From Lysinibacillus_B sp050613145 (GTDB taxonomy: Bacteria; Bacillota; Bacilli; Bacillales_A; Planococcaceae), in the NCBI RefSeq assembly GCF_050613145.1, contig NZ_CP192507.1, forward strand, positions 744,001 through 808,000: DNA of 64,000 nt, read 5' to 3'. Of the stretch, positions 25,019 to 33,454 are shown piece after piece. Numbering within the stretch: the stretch's first letter is position 1; each line of letters begins with the position of its first letter. A program made the translations under genes and the position numbers. The notes under the pieces are model-generated. The model was not told the origin of the DNA. It saw nothing but the letters and a program-made list of their open reading frames with translations, and did no database searches.

Positions 25019-26569
25019 ATGCGTTCTACATTTATGGGGTTAGAAGCAAGTAAACGCGGTCTGTTTGTACAACAATCTGCGCTTTATACAACAGGTCACA
25101 ATATTTCAAATGCCAATACATTAGGGTACTCTCGCCAACGTGTGAATATGCAAGCAACACCAGGTTATCCATATCCGGGTCTTAACTCACCGACATATCC
25201 TGGTCACTTAGGAACGGGGGTTGAAGCTGGTTCTATTCAGCGTATACGGGATCAGTTTATCGACCGCCAGTACCGACAAGAGACAAATAAACTTGGGTAT
25301 TGGGAATCGACAACACAATCGATTTCGCAAATGGAAGATATTATGACTGAACCATCAGAATTTGGTATTAACCAAGCATTTACAGACTTTTGGAAATCGA
25401 TGGAGGATGTCATTGATAATCCGAAAGACACAGCAGGTCGTCAAGTGATGATTTCAAAAGGGCAAGCACTTGCTGAGGCATTTAACTATATGGATACTCA
25501 GTTAAAGCTAATTCAAGGGAACATCGGAAATGAAATCAATGTTTCTACTGAAAAAGTAAATTCAATTTTAAAACAAATTGCTGCGATTAATAAACAAATT
25601 TTAGCCGTTGAACCGAATGGTTATGTACCGAATGATTTATACGATGCACGTGATTTATTAGTAGATGAGTTAAACGAATATATCCCTGTTTCCATCTCGA
25701 TGGTAGAGTCAGGGGGGCTTGCGAAAGATGTAGCTGAAGGAAGCATGACGATTAAGTTCAAGCCGTTTGAGGGTGGTCCTGAGATTACACTTGTTGACGG
25801 GAAAAACTATGCTACATTAGCAACAACAGATACGAACGGTGCTCCAATTGATGGTGATGTTGACGATCAAACAACGAATGGTTTTGCTGAATTTGGAGCG
25901 ATTAATGTATCAGACTTAGGTGACCCTCCAGCAGATGCTTTAACAAATGCTGTTGCGACGATTGACTATAATACGTTAGAGCCAAGTAAAGGGAAATTAT
26001 TGTCGTTAGTGGATGCATATGGGCATAGTGGGGGGGAAGGACTTTACCCTGAAATGCTGAAAAAACTAGATGTATTAGTGAACGATTTTATCACTGCATT
26101 TAACGAGCAACATAAAAAAGGTTTTGATTTAGATGGTGCCCCAGGTGTAGATTTCTTCTCAGGAACTTCGGCACGCGATATAAAGGTAGAAATTACTGAT
26201 CCTAAACAAATTGCGGCTTCTGGTGCGGCTGGCGAAGAAGGAAATAATGAAAATATTCGATTATTAGCTCAACTGCATTCTGACACACGTCCTAATTTAC
26301 AAAACGGGACATTCCAAACATATTATAAATCCCTTACTGGTGAATTGGCGGTTAAAGGGCAAGAGGCGATTCGTAATGCTTACAACTCGGGCACCCTTCA
26401 TTTACAAATTGCCAATAGTCGTGCATCGATGAGTTCGGTTTCTTTAGATGAAGAAATGACCAATATGATTACATTCCAACAAGCTTACAATGCGAATGCA
26501 CGTATGATTACAGTAGTAGATGAAATATTAGAGAAAATTATCAATGGTATGGGTCGAGTAGGTCTATAA
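25019..26569 (+). CDS. flgK: Flagellar hook-associated protein 1 FlgK
   Basis: 516 residues, RBS AAGGAGG. The conserved N-terminal rod/hook segment (FMGLEASKRGLFVQQSALYT, GHNISNANTLGYSRQRV) and C-terminal flg_bbr-like end (LDEEMTNMITFQQAYNANAR, then MITVVDEILEKIINGMGRVG) form the D0-D1 coiled coil. The middle is a variable beta-domain. It joins hook to filament as the first junction ring. Length is close to B. subtilis FlgK (507). Confidence 0.95.
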   Translation: MRSTFMGLEASKRGLFVQQSALYTTGHNISNANTLGYSRQRVNMQATPGYPYPGLNSPTYPGHLGTGVEAGSIQRIRDQFIDRQYRQETNKLGYWESTTQSISQMEDIMTEPSEFGINQAFTDFWKSMEDVIDNPKDTAGRQVMISKGQALAEAFNYMDTQLKLIQGNIGNEINVSTEKVNSILKQIAAINKQILAVEPNGYVPNDLYDARDLLVDELNEYIPVSISMVESGGLAKDVAEGSMTIKFKPFEGGPEITLVDGKNYATLATTDTNGAPIDGDVDDQTTNGFAEFGAINVSDLGDPPADALTNAVATIDYNTLEPSKGKLLSLVDAYGHSGGEGLYPEMLKKLDVLVNDFITAFNEQHKKGFDLDGAPGVDFFSGTSARDIKVEITDPKQIAASGAAGEEGNNENIRLLAQLHSDTRPNLQNGTFQTYYKSLTGELAVKGQEAIRNAYNSGTLHLQIANSRASMSSVSLDEEMTNMITFQQAYNANARMITVVDEILEKIINGMGRVGL

Positions 26570-26618
26570 TTTTCCGAAGAATCTTATTCATTTATAGATT
26601 GGTGAAAGGGGTATAACA

Positions 26619-27545
26619 ATGACACGCGTTACACAATCGATGTTATCAAGTAATATGCTACGCAACTTAAATTCTAGCTATAATAAAATGTCGAAATATC
26701 AAGATATGCTTAACTCAGGAAAAGTTATTACACGTCCATCAGATGACCCAGTGGTTGCAGTAAAAGGGATGGGCTACCGCGTTGAACTAGACAAAAATGA
26801 GCAATATAAACGCAATATACGTGAAGCACATACTTGGTTAGATTCGACAGATGAGGCATTGGATCAAGTTGGTTCTGCTATGAAGCGCGTAAAAGAATTA
26901 ATCGTACAAGCGGCTAATGATACCAATACAGCAGATGACCGTCAAAAGATTAATGCAGAAATTAAACAAATTAAACAACAATTGCGTGATATCGCTAATA
27001 CAAAAGTAGGAGAAAACTATATTTTCTCTGGCACACATACTAGTAAGCCATTATATACAGATCAAACAGGTCCTCAAAACCCTGCAATTACAACGGGAGC
27101 GGCAGGGGAGATTAAAATTAACGTATTTGACGGCATTTCTACGAAGCTGAATACACCTGGTAATGATTTCTTCAAGGAAATTGATGATTTTATGGGACGG
27201 GTAGACACGGTACTTCAAAGTAATGCGACGAGCGAGGAAATTAGCAGTGCGCTAGGGCTAGAGATGACGGACGGTGGGGGTGGAAATATCCCCGCTCTTG
27301 ACGGAGTATATGAAAAAACACTTACTTTACGAGCTGAAGTTGGGGCACGCCAAAATCGAGTGGAAATGATGGAAAATCGTTTAGATGTTCAAGCAATAAA
27401 TGTCACAAAACAAAAATCGCTAAACGAAGATACGGATTATGCAGAAACGATTACACAGATGGTAACCCAAGAATCAATTCATCAAGCCGCATTGTCTGTA
27501 GGTGCAAAAGTTATTCAGCAAACTTTAGTTGACTTCATCCGTTAG
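26619..27545 (+). CDS. flgL: Flagellar hook-associated protein 3 FlgL
   Basis: 308 residues, RBS AAAGGGG. Flagellin-like N-terminus (RVTQSMLSSNMLRNLNSSYN, RPSDDPVVAVKGMGYR) and C-terminus (ETITQMVTQESIHQAALSVG) form the D0/D1 helices, with a short central domain. It is the second junction protein, between FlgK and flagellin. It ends the flgM-N-K-L segment; a structured spacer (27546-27706) with two hairpins follows. Confidence 0.95.
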   Translation: MTRVTQSMLSSNMLRNLNSSYNKMSKYQDMLNSGKVITRPSDDPVVAVKGMGYRVELDKNEQYKRNIREAHTWLDSTDEALDQVGSAMKRVKELIVQAANDTNTADDRQKINAEIKQIKQQLRDIANTKVGENYIFSGTHTSKPLYTDQTGPQNPAITTGAAGEIKINVFDGISTKLNTPGNDFFKEIDDFMGRVDTVLQSNATSEEISSALGLEMTDGGGGNIPALDGVYEKTLTLRAEVGARQNRVEMMENRLDVQAINVTKQKSLNEDTDYAETITQMVTQESIHQAALSVGAKVIQQTLVDFIR

Positions 27546-27654
27546 GTGAAATCAACTAAAGATCTGCCCTGAAAGCGAAGCGACAGGGGCAAACAACGAA
27601 GTGAAAATTCTATACTGAGAGTGATATCGTAATCACTGTGTAATAAAATGAAAA

Positions 27655-27690
27655 GCAGCGTTTGGACTTGATTGTTCAAACGCTTTTATT
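27655..27690 (+). terminator. Terminator-like hairpin between flgL and yviE
   Basis: AGCGTTTGGAC (27657-27667)/GTTCAAACGCT (27674-27684), 11 bp with one wobble, then TTTATT. It probably attenuates transcription from flgL into yviE-fliW-csrA. A second, GC-rich hairpin (TGCCC/GGGGCA) lies at ~27564-27589. Confidence 0.65.
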
Positions 27691-27706
27691 GAAAGGAGCT
27701 AAATAC

Positions 27707-28273
27707 ATGAGACTCCCACAAATTCAAATTCGAACGACTGATATTAAAATGAATTTACAAATTGATAAGCCCAAACAACATATCGAACAACCTCGAGCAA
27801 AGCAAACAATAGAACAACCAGCAGCCATTTTAGATATTAATACTACACGAGGACAACTGAAAATCGACTCTTCTCAAGCAAGACGTGATTTAGGATTAAT
27901 TGGTCCGCTGGAATCAGGCAAAAATTATGCTGAAAAAGGGAAGCGAGAATCATTAAAAGGAATGGCTCGCCGTGCAAGTGAAGGTCGGCAATTGATGGAA
28001 AGCGCGGGGAAAGATCAAGGTCGAGCGCCTCTCCAAAGTATCGCTAAACAAAATCATGGTCCAAAACGTCCAGGGCCATATAATATCAAGTTCGTTCCAT
28101 CAATTGGGTCTGTGAAAATTGACTATACTCCTGGTAAAACAGATATTAACTTCACACCACAAAAACCAAAAATTGACGTTCAAGTGAACAAACCTATTCA
28201 TAAATACACACCGGGTGATGTAACTGGTACAATGTTACAAAGACCAGATGTAGAAATTGATGTTATTGGTTAA
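27707..28273 (+). CDS. yviE: YviE-family flagellar-locus protein (DUF6470)
   Basis: 188 residues from the ATG with RBS AAAGGAG; an upstream TTG frame is not supported. Begins MRLPQIQIRTTDIKMNLQI and is rich in short alternating-hydrophobic Ile/Lys strands and Pro-Lys segments (KPKQHIEQPR, DINFTPQKPKIDVQVNKP). No catalytic motif, signal peptide or membrane segment is visible. Position between flgL and fliW is conserved in Bacillus. Its role is unknown; the pattern suggests an extended beta-rich structural or binding protein. Confidence 0.82.
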   Translation: MRLPQIQIRTTDIKMNLQIDKPKQHIEQPRAKQTIEQPAAILDINTTRGQLKIDSSQARRDLGLIGPLESGKNYAEKGKRESLKGMARRASEGRQLMESAGKDQGRAPLQSIAKQNHGPKRPGPYNIKFVPSIGSVKIDYTPGKTDINFTPQKPKIDVQVNKPIHKYTPGDVTGTMLQRPDVEIDVIG

Positions 28274-28287
28274 AAGGAGAGAGCGAT

Positions 28288-28731
28288 ATGCTTATTCAGA
28301 CGAAATTTTTAGGCGAAGTAGAGATTAAAGAATCAGAAATTGTAACATTTGAAAACGGTTTACCAGGATTCCCTGACTATCAAAGATTTATTCTATTATC
28401 ATTAGATGCAGATTTACCTTTAGCCTTGCTCCAATCAACAGAAGAAGCTACGATTGGTTTTGTAGTAGCTTTCCCATTTGCATTTAAACAAGACTATGCG
28501 TTTGATTTAAGTGATGAAGATAAAGAAGATTTACAAATTGAAAAAGAAGAAGAAGTTATTACATATTCGATTGTGACACTACAAGAAACGTTTGCAGATT
28601 CCACAATCAATTTATTGGCTCCAGTCATTATTAATACAAATAAGCAGCTCGGTAAGCAGATTGTGTTGCAAGATAGCAAAGCTTATTCTTTACGATTCCC
28701 GATACAACAAACAGTAGGAAGTGCGAAATAA
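28288..28731 (+). CDS. fliW: Flagellar assembly factor FliW
   Basis: 147 residues, RBS AAAGGAG. Family motifs FENGLPGFPDYQRF and the acidic C-terminal half are present. FliW is a small beta-barrel that binds either flagellin or CsrA. When flagellin is in excess, CsrA is released and represses hag translation; when flagellin is exported, FliW sequesters CsrA. csrA starts at the base after its stop codon and hag is next, the complete homeostasis circuit. Confidence 0.94.
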   Translation: MLIQTKFLGEVEIKESEIVTFENGLPGFPDYQRFILLSLDADLPLALLQSTEEATIGFVVAFPFAFKQDYAFDLSDEDKEDLQIEKEEEVITYSIVTLQETFADSTINLLAPVIINTNKQLGKQIVLQDSKAYSLRFPIQQTVGSAK

Positions 28732-28947
28732 ATGTTAGTACTATCACGAAAAAAAACAGAGTCCATTATGATTGGCGATCACATTGAAGTGAAAATCTTA
28801 GCGGTCGAAGGCGATCAAGTAAAAATAGGGATTGTCGCACCAAAATCCGTAAAAGTTCATCGTTCGGAAGTATTCGAAGCCATTCAAGAGCAAAATAAGG
28901 CAGCGTTAAATACGAATATCGATATATTAAAGCAATGGAAGAAATAA
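28732..28947 (+). CDS. csrA: Translational regulator CsrA
   Basis: 71 residues, near the family's 60-75. MLVLSRKKTESIMIGDHIEV is the RNA-binding first strand, with the second half (VKIGIVAPKSVKVHRSEVFE) supplying VHR-x-E. The homodimer binds GGA-containing hairpins overlapping ribosome binding sites. The ATG directly follows the fliW stop codon, RBS AGGAAG inside fliW. Its main target in Bacillus is the hag leader, which here carries a near-consensus site 140 nt downstream. Confidence 0.95.
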   Translation: MLVLSRKKTESIMIGDHIEVKILAVEGDQVKIGIVAPKSVKVHRSEVFEAIQEQNKAALNTNIDILKQWKK

Positions 28948-29016
28948 TATGAAGAATTTGATTATGTGTCTATCTTAACAGACAAAAAATTTCTTCAAAA
29001 AATTTTAAAAAACTAT

Positions 29017-29042
29017 TAAACAATGAAAAGTAATTACGATAT
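29017..29042 (+). promoter_or_regulatory. Sigma-D promoter of hag
   Basis: TAAA (29017-29020), 14 nt, TACGATAT (29035-29042): 4/4 and 6/8 against TAAA-N15-GCCGATAT. It gives an ~80-nt untranslated leader. Confidence 0.65.
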
Positions 29043-29083
29043 ATAGATTGTAAGGAAGAGGATAGCACCTCAACCAAAACTTT

Positions 29084-29121
29084 CCCACAAGGACGTGGGT
29101 CATAAAAAACATTCAAGGAGG
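29084..29121 (+). promoter_or_regulatory. CsrA-binding hairpin and Shine-Dalgarno site in the hag leader
   Basis: CCCACAAGGACGTGGG (29084-29099) forms a 5-bp stem with AAGGAC in the loop. ACAAGGACGT differs at one base from the CsrA consensus ACARGGATGT. The second GGA is in the SD AAGGAGG (29115-29121), so a CsrA dimer could bridge both and block ribosomes, as known for B. subtilis hag. Confidence 0.7.
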
Positions 29122-29129
29122 AATTCCAA

Positions 29130-29942
29130 ATGAGAATTCAACACAACATTTCAGCTTTAAACACACACCGTAACCTTGGTTTCAACAACACTCAAGCTTC
29201 TAAAAACCTTGAGAAATTATCTTCAGGTTACAAAATCAACCGTGCTGGCGATGACGCTGCTGGTTTAGCAATCTCTGAAAAAATGCGCGGACAAATCCGT
29301 GGTCTTGACATGGCGACTAAAAACGCTCAAGACTCGATTTCTTTAATCCAAACTGCTGAGGGTGCTCTTAACGAAACTCACGCTATCTTACAACGTATGC
29401 GTGAATTAGCAGTACAATCTGCAAACGATACAAACGTAACTTCTGACCGTGGTGATTTACAAAAAGAAATCAACGCACTTTCTGAAGAAATTACTCGTAT
29501 TGCTAACAACACAGAGTTCAATACTCAGAAATTATTAAATGGTTCATTCTCTGGTAAGAAATTCCATATCGGTGCAAATGCTAGCCAAGATATTTCATTA
29601 ACTATTGGAACAATGACAGCTGCAAAATTATCAGTATCTAAAATCAGTATTTCGTCTCAAGCTGCTGCAAATACTGCAATTACAACTATTAACACAGCAA
29701 TCACTACAGTTTCTGCAACTCGTTCTGATTTAGGGGCTGTTCAAAACCGTTTAGAGCACACTATCAACAACTTAGGTGCAACTTCTGAAAACTTAACAGC
29801 AGCAGAATCACGTATCCGTGATACTGATATGGCAAAAGAAATGATGGGCTTCACTAAGAACAACATCTTAATGCAAGCTGCTCAATCTATGTTAGCTCAA
29901 GCTAACCAACAGCCACAAGGCGTACTTCAATTATTACAATAA
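29130..29942 (+). CDS. hag: Flagellin
   Basis: 270 residues: conserved D0/D1 N-terminus (RIQHNISALNTHRNLGFNNT, LSSGYKINRAGDDAAGLAIS) and C-terminus (LEHTINNLGATSENLTAAES, QAAQSMLAQANQQ). Between them is only a short Ser/Thr/Ala-rich central part (~155-205), with no D2/D3 domains. Surface Ser/Thr there are the expected sites for O-linked nonulosonic acid, and its Lys residues are FliB candidates. Codon choice differs from neighbours (many GGT, CGT, AAC, GCT codons), as expected of a very highly expressed gene. RBS AAGGAGG. A long-T terminator follows. Confidence 0.97.
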   Translation: MRIQHNISALNTHRNLGFNNTQASKNLEKLSSGYKINRAGDDAAGLAISEKMRGQIRGLDMATKNAQDSISLIQTAEGALNETHAILQRMRELAVQSANDTNVTSDRGDLQKEINALSEEITRIANNTEFNTQKLLNGSFSGKKFHIGANASQDISLTIGTMTAAKLSVSKISISSQAAANTAITTINTAITTVSATRSDLGAVQNRLEHTINNLGATSENLTAAESRIRDTDMAKEMMGFTKNNILMQAAQSMLAQANQQPQGVLQLLQ

Positions 29943-29962
29943 TTGAATAGCGTTTAGTATAA

Positions 29963-30012
29963 AATGAAGGAATCTATCTTTCGGATAGATTTCTTCATTT
30001 TTTTTTTTTTTT
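29963..30012 (+). terminator. Strong terminator after hag
   Basis: AATGAAGGAATCTATC (29963-29978)/GATAGATTTCTTCATT (29984-29999), a 16-bp stem with one wobble pair and a UUUCG-type loop, followed by at least 13 consecutive T. The length of this T-run may be an assembly-sensitive homopolymer. Confidence 0.9.
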
Positions 30013-30039
30013 GACGATAGTAGAAAAGAGGTGGTAAAT

Positions 30040-31740
30040 TTGAGTAATAATATAATTGAATATCTGAATACGAACAACGGTGTAAAAACTGTTAAAGTAA
30101 ATAATTATCTTTTACATAGTAAGTACGATCCTATTACGGAAGCGAAGAGGATTGTAGAAAAAGAATTTGAGCCAAATTATGTTCATGTAGTTTTTGGATA
30201 TGGGTTAGGTTATCTTGTAGACGAATTAAAAAAGAAAATACATAATACAGAAAATCTAATTGTTATTGACCCTCTTTATAGCGAAATCAATAGTGCTATA
30301 GATAAAAATATTGATTTTACTTTTATCGAAGAAATAAATAATGAAGCTATTGAACAGTTTGTCGCTAAATCCCTAAATAATTTAAGCGCTAAAGTAAAGG
30401 TTATTTGCTCTCCAAATTATGATAAAATTTTAGAAAAAGAATTACTAGTTGTATTAGAAAGTATTAAAACAGTTCAAAGAATTCATCAGGTAGGGGAAAA
30501 TACGACAAGGCAATTTTCTTTTGCATGGCAGGAGAACTATATTCATAATCTCCTTCATGCATATACTAATCATTCTTTTAAGGAGTTAAAACAACGATAT
30601 ATTTGTCCAGTAATTGTGATTTCAGGAGGTCCTTCTTTAAAAAAGCAGATTCCCTTACTAAAAAAAATTGAGGGAAAAGCCCTAACGATTGCTTCTGGGT
30701 CTACTATTAACTCCTTGTTAAACCATGGGATAGAACCTGACTATGTAGTATCTATAGACGGTGGTACTGCGAATTTTAACCATTTTAAGGAGATAAATAA
30801 AATTAAATCTCATTTAATCTTTGGGTTTAGTAGTCATTATAAAATTCAAGAGGAATTTCCTAATACTCAATATGCAATATTAGATGCAGGCGACGAAGAT
30901 TTCCAAAGCTACATTAAGGATAAATTTAATATTGAAGTCCCACTAATTGCAGGAGGTGCTTCGGTAGCGAATTTTGCATTCACCGTTGCCTGCTTTATGA
31001 CAAAGGGACCTATTGCAGTCATTGGCCAGGATTTGGCCTATACTGATAATAAATCACATGAAGATAGTAATAAGCACTTTATAAAAGTAGATGAAGCCTT
31101 TAAGAAAGAGCGAGGTATGTTTGAAGTAACGGGTTATAATGATGATAAAGTTCTAACGGATTATGCTTTTTTACTTATGAAAAAAGACTTTGAAAGACTT
31201 AATAGGCAAATCCAGCATCCTTCGCCAATTTTTAATTGTACTGAAGGTGGCGCAAAAATTGAAGGAATGGAGCAACTGTCATTTTTAGAATTTTGTAATC
31301 ATTATGCTGATGAAAAAATCGTAGATAAAGTAATTGTTTCTTCAAAACAACAAGGTATTGATAAGAATAGTTTTATTAGTAAGATGCAGGATGAGATTTC
31401 GATTTATAATAAAATAATTACTGAGATTGAAATTGGACTAGTGACATTAGGAAGAAATAGATCGAATACTTATTTTGAAAAAAGTGTTTTACGTGAACTA
31501 GATAAAATAGATAAAACCATAAAAAAATATAGAGTAAAAACAGCGATGAATCATATATTTGATCCTATAACAATGGATGTTTTACGTAATTTTGAGCCAA
31601 TTCCAGGAGAAAGTGATACAGAAGCTTACCAAAGAGTATTTGCTCAGAACAAAGAGCTTTATACAAGACTATTAGAGGCTTTTAAAATAACAAAACAATA
31701 TATTTTAGATGCAATAGAGAATGCCAATAAATTAATGTGA
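30040..31740 (+). CDS. Motility-associated glycosyltransferase Maf (DUF115/MptE-like), copy 1
   Basis: 566 residues, starting at TTG after RBS AGAGGTGG (a GTG nine bases upstream overlaps the RBS). An N-terminal Rossmann-like region (~25-150, YVHVVFGYGLGYLVDEL) precedes the MAF_flag10/DUF115 catalytic region (~190-400). It contains VISGGPSLKKQIPLLKKIEG, DYVVSIDGG, GGASVANFAFTVACF and IAVIGQDLAYTD, with NCTEGGAKIEGM near 410. A helical C-terminal tail follows. Maf proteins transfer pseudaminic or related nonulosonic acids from CMP to flagellin Ser/Thr in the cytosol. It sits directly after hag and before the sugar pathway. The DNA is visibly AT-richer than the flagellar core, suggesting the island was acquired. 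Confidence 0.88.
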   Translation: MSNNIIEYLNTNNGVKTVKVNNYLLHSKYDPITEAKRIVEKEFEPNYVHVVFGYGLGYLVDELKKKIHNTENLIVIDPLYSEINSAIDKNIDFTFIEEINNEAIEQFVAKSLNNLSAKVKVICSPNYDKILEKELLVVLESIKTVQRIHQVGENTTRQFSFAWQENYIHNLLHAYTNHSFKELKQRYICPVIVISGGPSLKKQIPLLKKIEGKALTIASGSTINSLLNHGIEPDYVVSIDGGTANFNHFKEINKIKSHLIFGFSSHYKIQEEFPNTQYAILDAGDEDFQSYIKDKFNIEVPLIAGGASVANFAFTVACFMTKGPIAVIGQDLAYTDNKSHEDSNKHFIKVDEAFKKERGMFEVTGYNDDKVLTDYAFLLMKKDFERLNRQIQHPSPIFNCTEGGAKIEGMEQLSFLEFCNHYADEKIVDKVIVSSKQQGIDKNSFISKMQDEISIYNKIITEIEIGLVTLGRNRSNTYFEKSVLRELDKIDKTIKKYRVKTAMNHIFDPITMDVLRNFEPIPGESDTEAYQRVFAQNKELYTRLLEAFKITKQYILDAIENANKLM

Positions 31741-31750
31741 GGTTTTGAAC

Positions 31751-32098
31751 ATGGAAGATATTTTAAATGAAACAATTTTCAGTTTTAATGAATATATAGA
31801 GAAATTACCTGGAGGATGTATGATGATTGCAAATACTTTACGTGATGATCGTATTGCCGAAGCTCTTACTCATATCCGGGATTTTTCGGAAGGCGCTGGT
31901 TGGATAATAGAGGCGAGTGGCCTATTACAAGAAAATAATGTGTCTATTACATTTGATATGACAAAGATTATAGATTATCTAGAAGAAATAAATAATGGGT
32001 TGTCTATTGGTGATTATAATTTAGTGGCGGATATATTCGAATATGAAATTGTTCCATTTTTTTCAGCGATAGAAGTAGGAGCTTCTAATAATCAATGA
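31751..32098 (+). CDS. Small helical protein between the two Maf genes
   Basis: 115 residues from an ATG with a modest RBS (GTGAGG). Predicted almost wholly helical and acidic (FSFNEYIEKLPGGCMMIANT, IIDYLEEINNGLSIGDYNLV). No signal peptide, membrane segment or recognisable catalytic motif. The stop overlaps the start of the second maf gene (ATGA), so it is coupled to it. The DYNLVADIFEYEIVPFF segment resembles that in small proteins beside maf genes in other Firmicutes, but I do not know a function. An accessory, chaperone or specificity factor for Maf is inference. Confidence 0.7.
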   Translation: MEDILNETIFSFNEYIEKLPGGCMMIANTLRDDRIAEALTHIRDFSEGAGWIIEASGLLQENNVSITFDMTKIIDYLEEINNGLSIGDYNLVADIFEYEIVPFFSAIEVGASNNQ

Positions 32099-33306
32099 TA
32101 TTTGAAAAAATTGAAGCGAGGGATGGTACTAATACATTAAAAGTAAATAATATTCTTTTATATAGTAAGTATCGGCCGATAAAAGAAGTGGACAAATTCA
32201 TTGAGAGCGAATTCGATAATAACGCTAAAGGATATTTATTGATTGGGTTAGGATTAGGATACCATCTGCATTCTTTAACTAAACTAGTAGCGGGGAGAAA
32301 ACCCATCCTTGTCTATGCCTTGGATAATCAAGAAATAGAGCTATATCGATCAGAGACCATTGATATGGAATTACTGAATAATGTAATGATTACAACAGAT
32401 GTTAAAAAAATTGCTGTTCATAAGGATTATCAAATCATTATACCTCATGTATGGTTACAAGTAATGGATAAAAATCATTCTCTTTATCATTTGCTAATGG
32501 ATATTAAAATGAAGCAGGTGTCTTATAAACGCTTCTCGCCAATGATGGAAATAAATTTTCATGAAAATATTCAGCAACAGTATTTTAAAGTGCAAAATTT
32601 TAAAGAAAATTTAAAACAGAAAAAAGTATCTTGTCTAATTTCTAGCGGTCCATCTTTAAACGTTACCGAAAAATGGTTGAAAGCTGTTAAAGACGATGTA
32701 TATATATTATGTGTAGGATCTGCCTTGAAAGTACTAATGAGGGAAGGCGTTGTTCCAGATGGTGTAATTATATCGGATTGCCAACCAACTATTTTTGAGC
32801 AATTAGATGGTTCAGAGTATAAAGGAGATCTCTTCTTTTTAAGTACAGCAGATTCTAATACGGTAAGATCTCATGAGGGAGATAAATATATATTACTACA
32901 AAAGGGATATGACCTAGCAGAGCAATACGCAAAGAAAGTATCTTATCCATTATTAGAAACGGGTGGTTCGGTAGCTACTACAGGCTTTAGTTTGTTGGAA
33001 TATCTAGAGTTTGAAACTGTAATCTTATTTGGTCAAGATCTAGGTTTCGCTACTAAACATACACATGCTATAAATTCTACTTCGGGTAGAGAATTATTAA
33101 AGGGAGAAGAATTTATTGAAATAGAGTCCAACATTGGAGAATCTATTAAAACATTGCCTAATTTAAATAGTTATTTAAGATGGTTTAATGCAAAATGTAA
33201 AATAAGTGTATGTCAGGTGTACAATACAGCTGAACAAGGAGCGAAAATAGAAGGTGTTCCTTTAGTAAATGAAAAACAATTTTATAAACTTATAAAAAAC
33301 CCATAG
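32095..33306 (+). CDS. Motility-associated glycosyltransferase Maf (DUF115/MptE-like), copy 2
   Basis: 403 residues, shorter than copy 1 because it lacks the C-terminal helical tail. It has the same core: N-terminal GYLLIGLGLGYHLHSL, then LISSGPSLNVTEKWLKAVKD, DGVIISDCQP, ETGGSVATTGFSLLEYL, VILFGQDLGFA and the closing NTAEQGAKIEGV. The N-termini of both copies begin with the related TNTLKVNNILLYSKYRPIKE / VKTVKVNNYLLHSKYDPITE, showing common descent. Expected to glycosylate flagellin or another exported flagellar protein. The ATG overlaps the preceding stop; its own stop lies within the terminator stem. Confidence 0.87.
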   Translation: MIFEKIEARDGTNTLKVNNILLYSKYRPIKEVDKFIESEFDNNAKGYLLIGLGLGYHLHSLTKLVAGRKPILVYALDNQEIELYRSETIDMELLNNVMITTDVKKIAVHKDYQIIIPHVWLQVMDKNHSLYHLLMDIKMKQVSYKRFSPMMEINFHENIQQQYFKVQNFKENLKQKKVSCLISSGPSLNVTEKWLKAVKDDVYILCVGSALKVLMREGVVPDGVIISDCQPTIFEQLDGSEYKGDLFFLSTADSNTVRSHEGDKYILLQKGYDLAEQYAKKVSYPLLETGGSVATTGFSLLEYLEFETVILFGQDLGFATKHTHAINSTSGRELLKGEEFIEIESNIGESIKTLPNLNSYLRWFNAKCKISVCQVYNTAEQGAKIEGVPLVNEKQFYKLIKNP

Positions 33307-33323
33307 ATTTATGGGTTTTTCTT
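33295..33323 (+). terminator. Terminator after second maf gene
   Basis: AAAAACCCATA (33295-33305)/TATGGGTTTTT (33310-33320), a perfect 11-bp stem overlapping the stop codon, followed by CTTT. It separates the maf unit from the pse unit. In 33323-33454 two sigma-D-like -10 octamers (GTCGATAT 33341, TCCGATAT 33363) occur without good -35 partners. Confidence 0.8.
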
Positions 33324-33454
33324 TATGTTTTAAACAATTTGTCGATATATATATTATAAAATTCCGATATAATAAATATACTTAATGGACTTATCTAAAT
33401 ATCTATAATTAGAAAATAACCTCAAAATTAATAGTAAGATAGGAGTTTTAAATA

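Noticed and set aside
33323..33454. Sigma-D promoter for the pse operon
   Set aside because: GTCGATAT and TCCGATAT octamers are present, but no TAAA lies 13-17 nt upstream of either; kept only as a remark.
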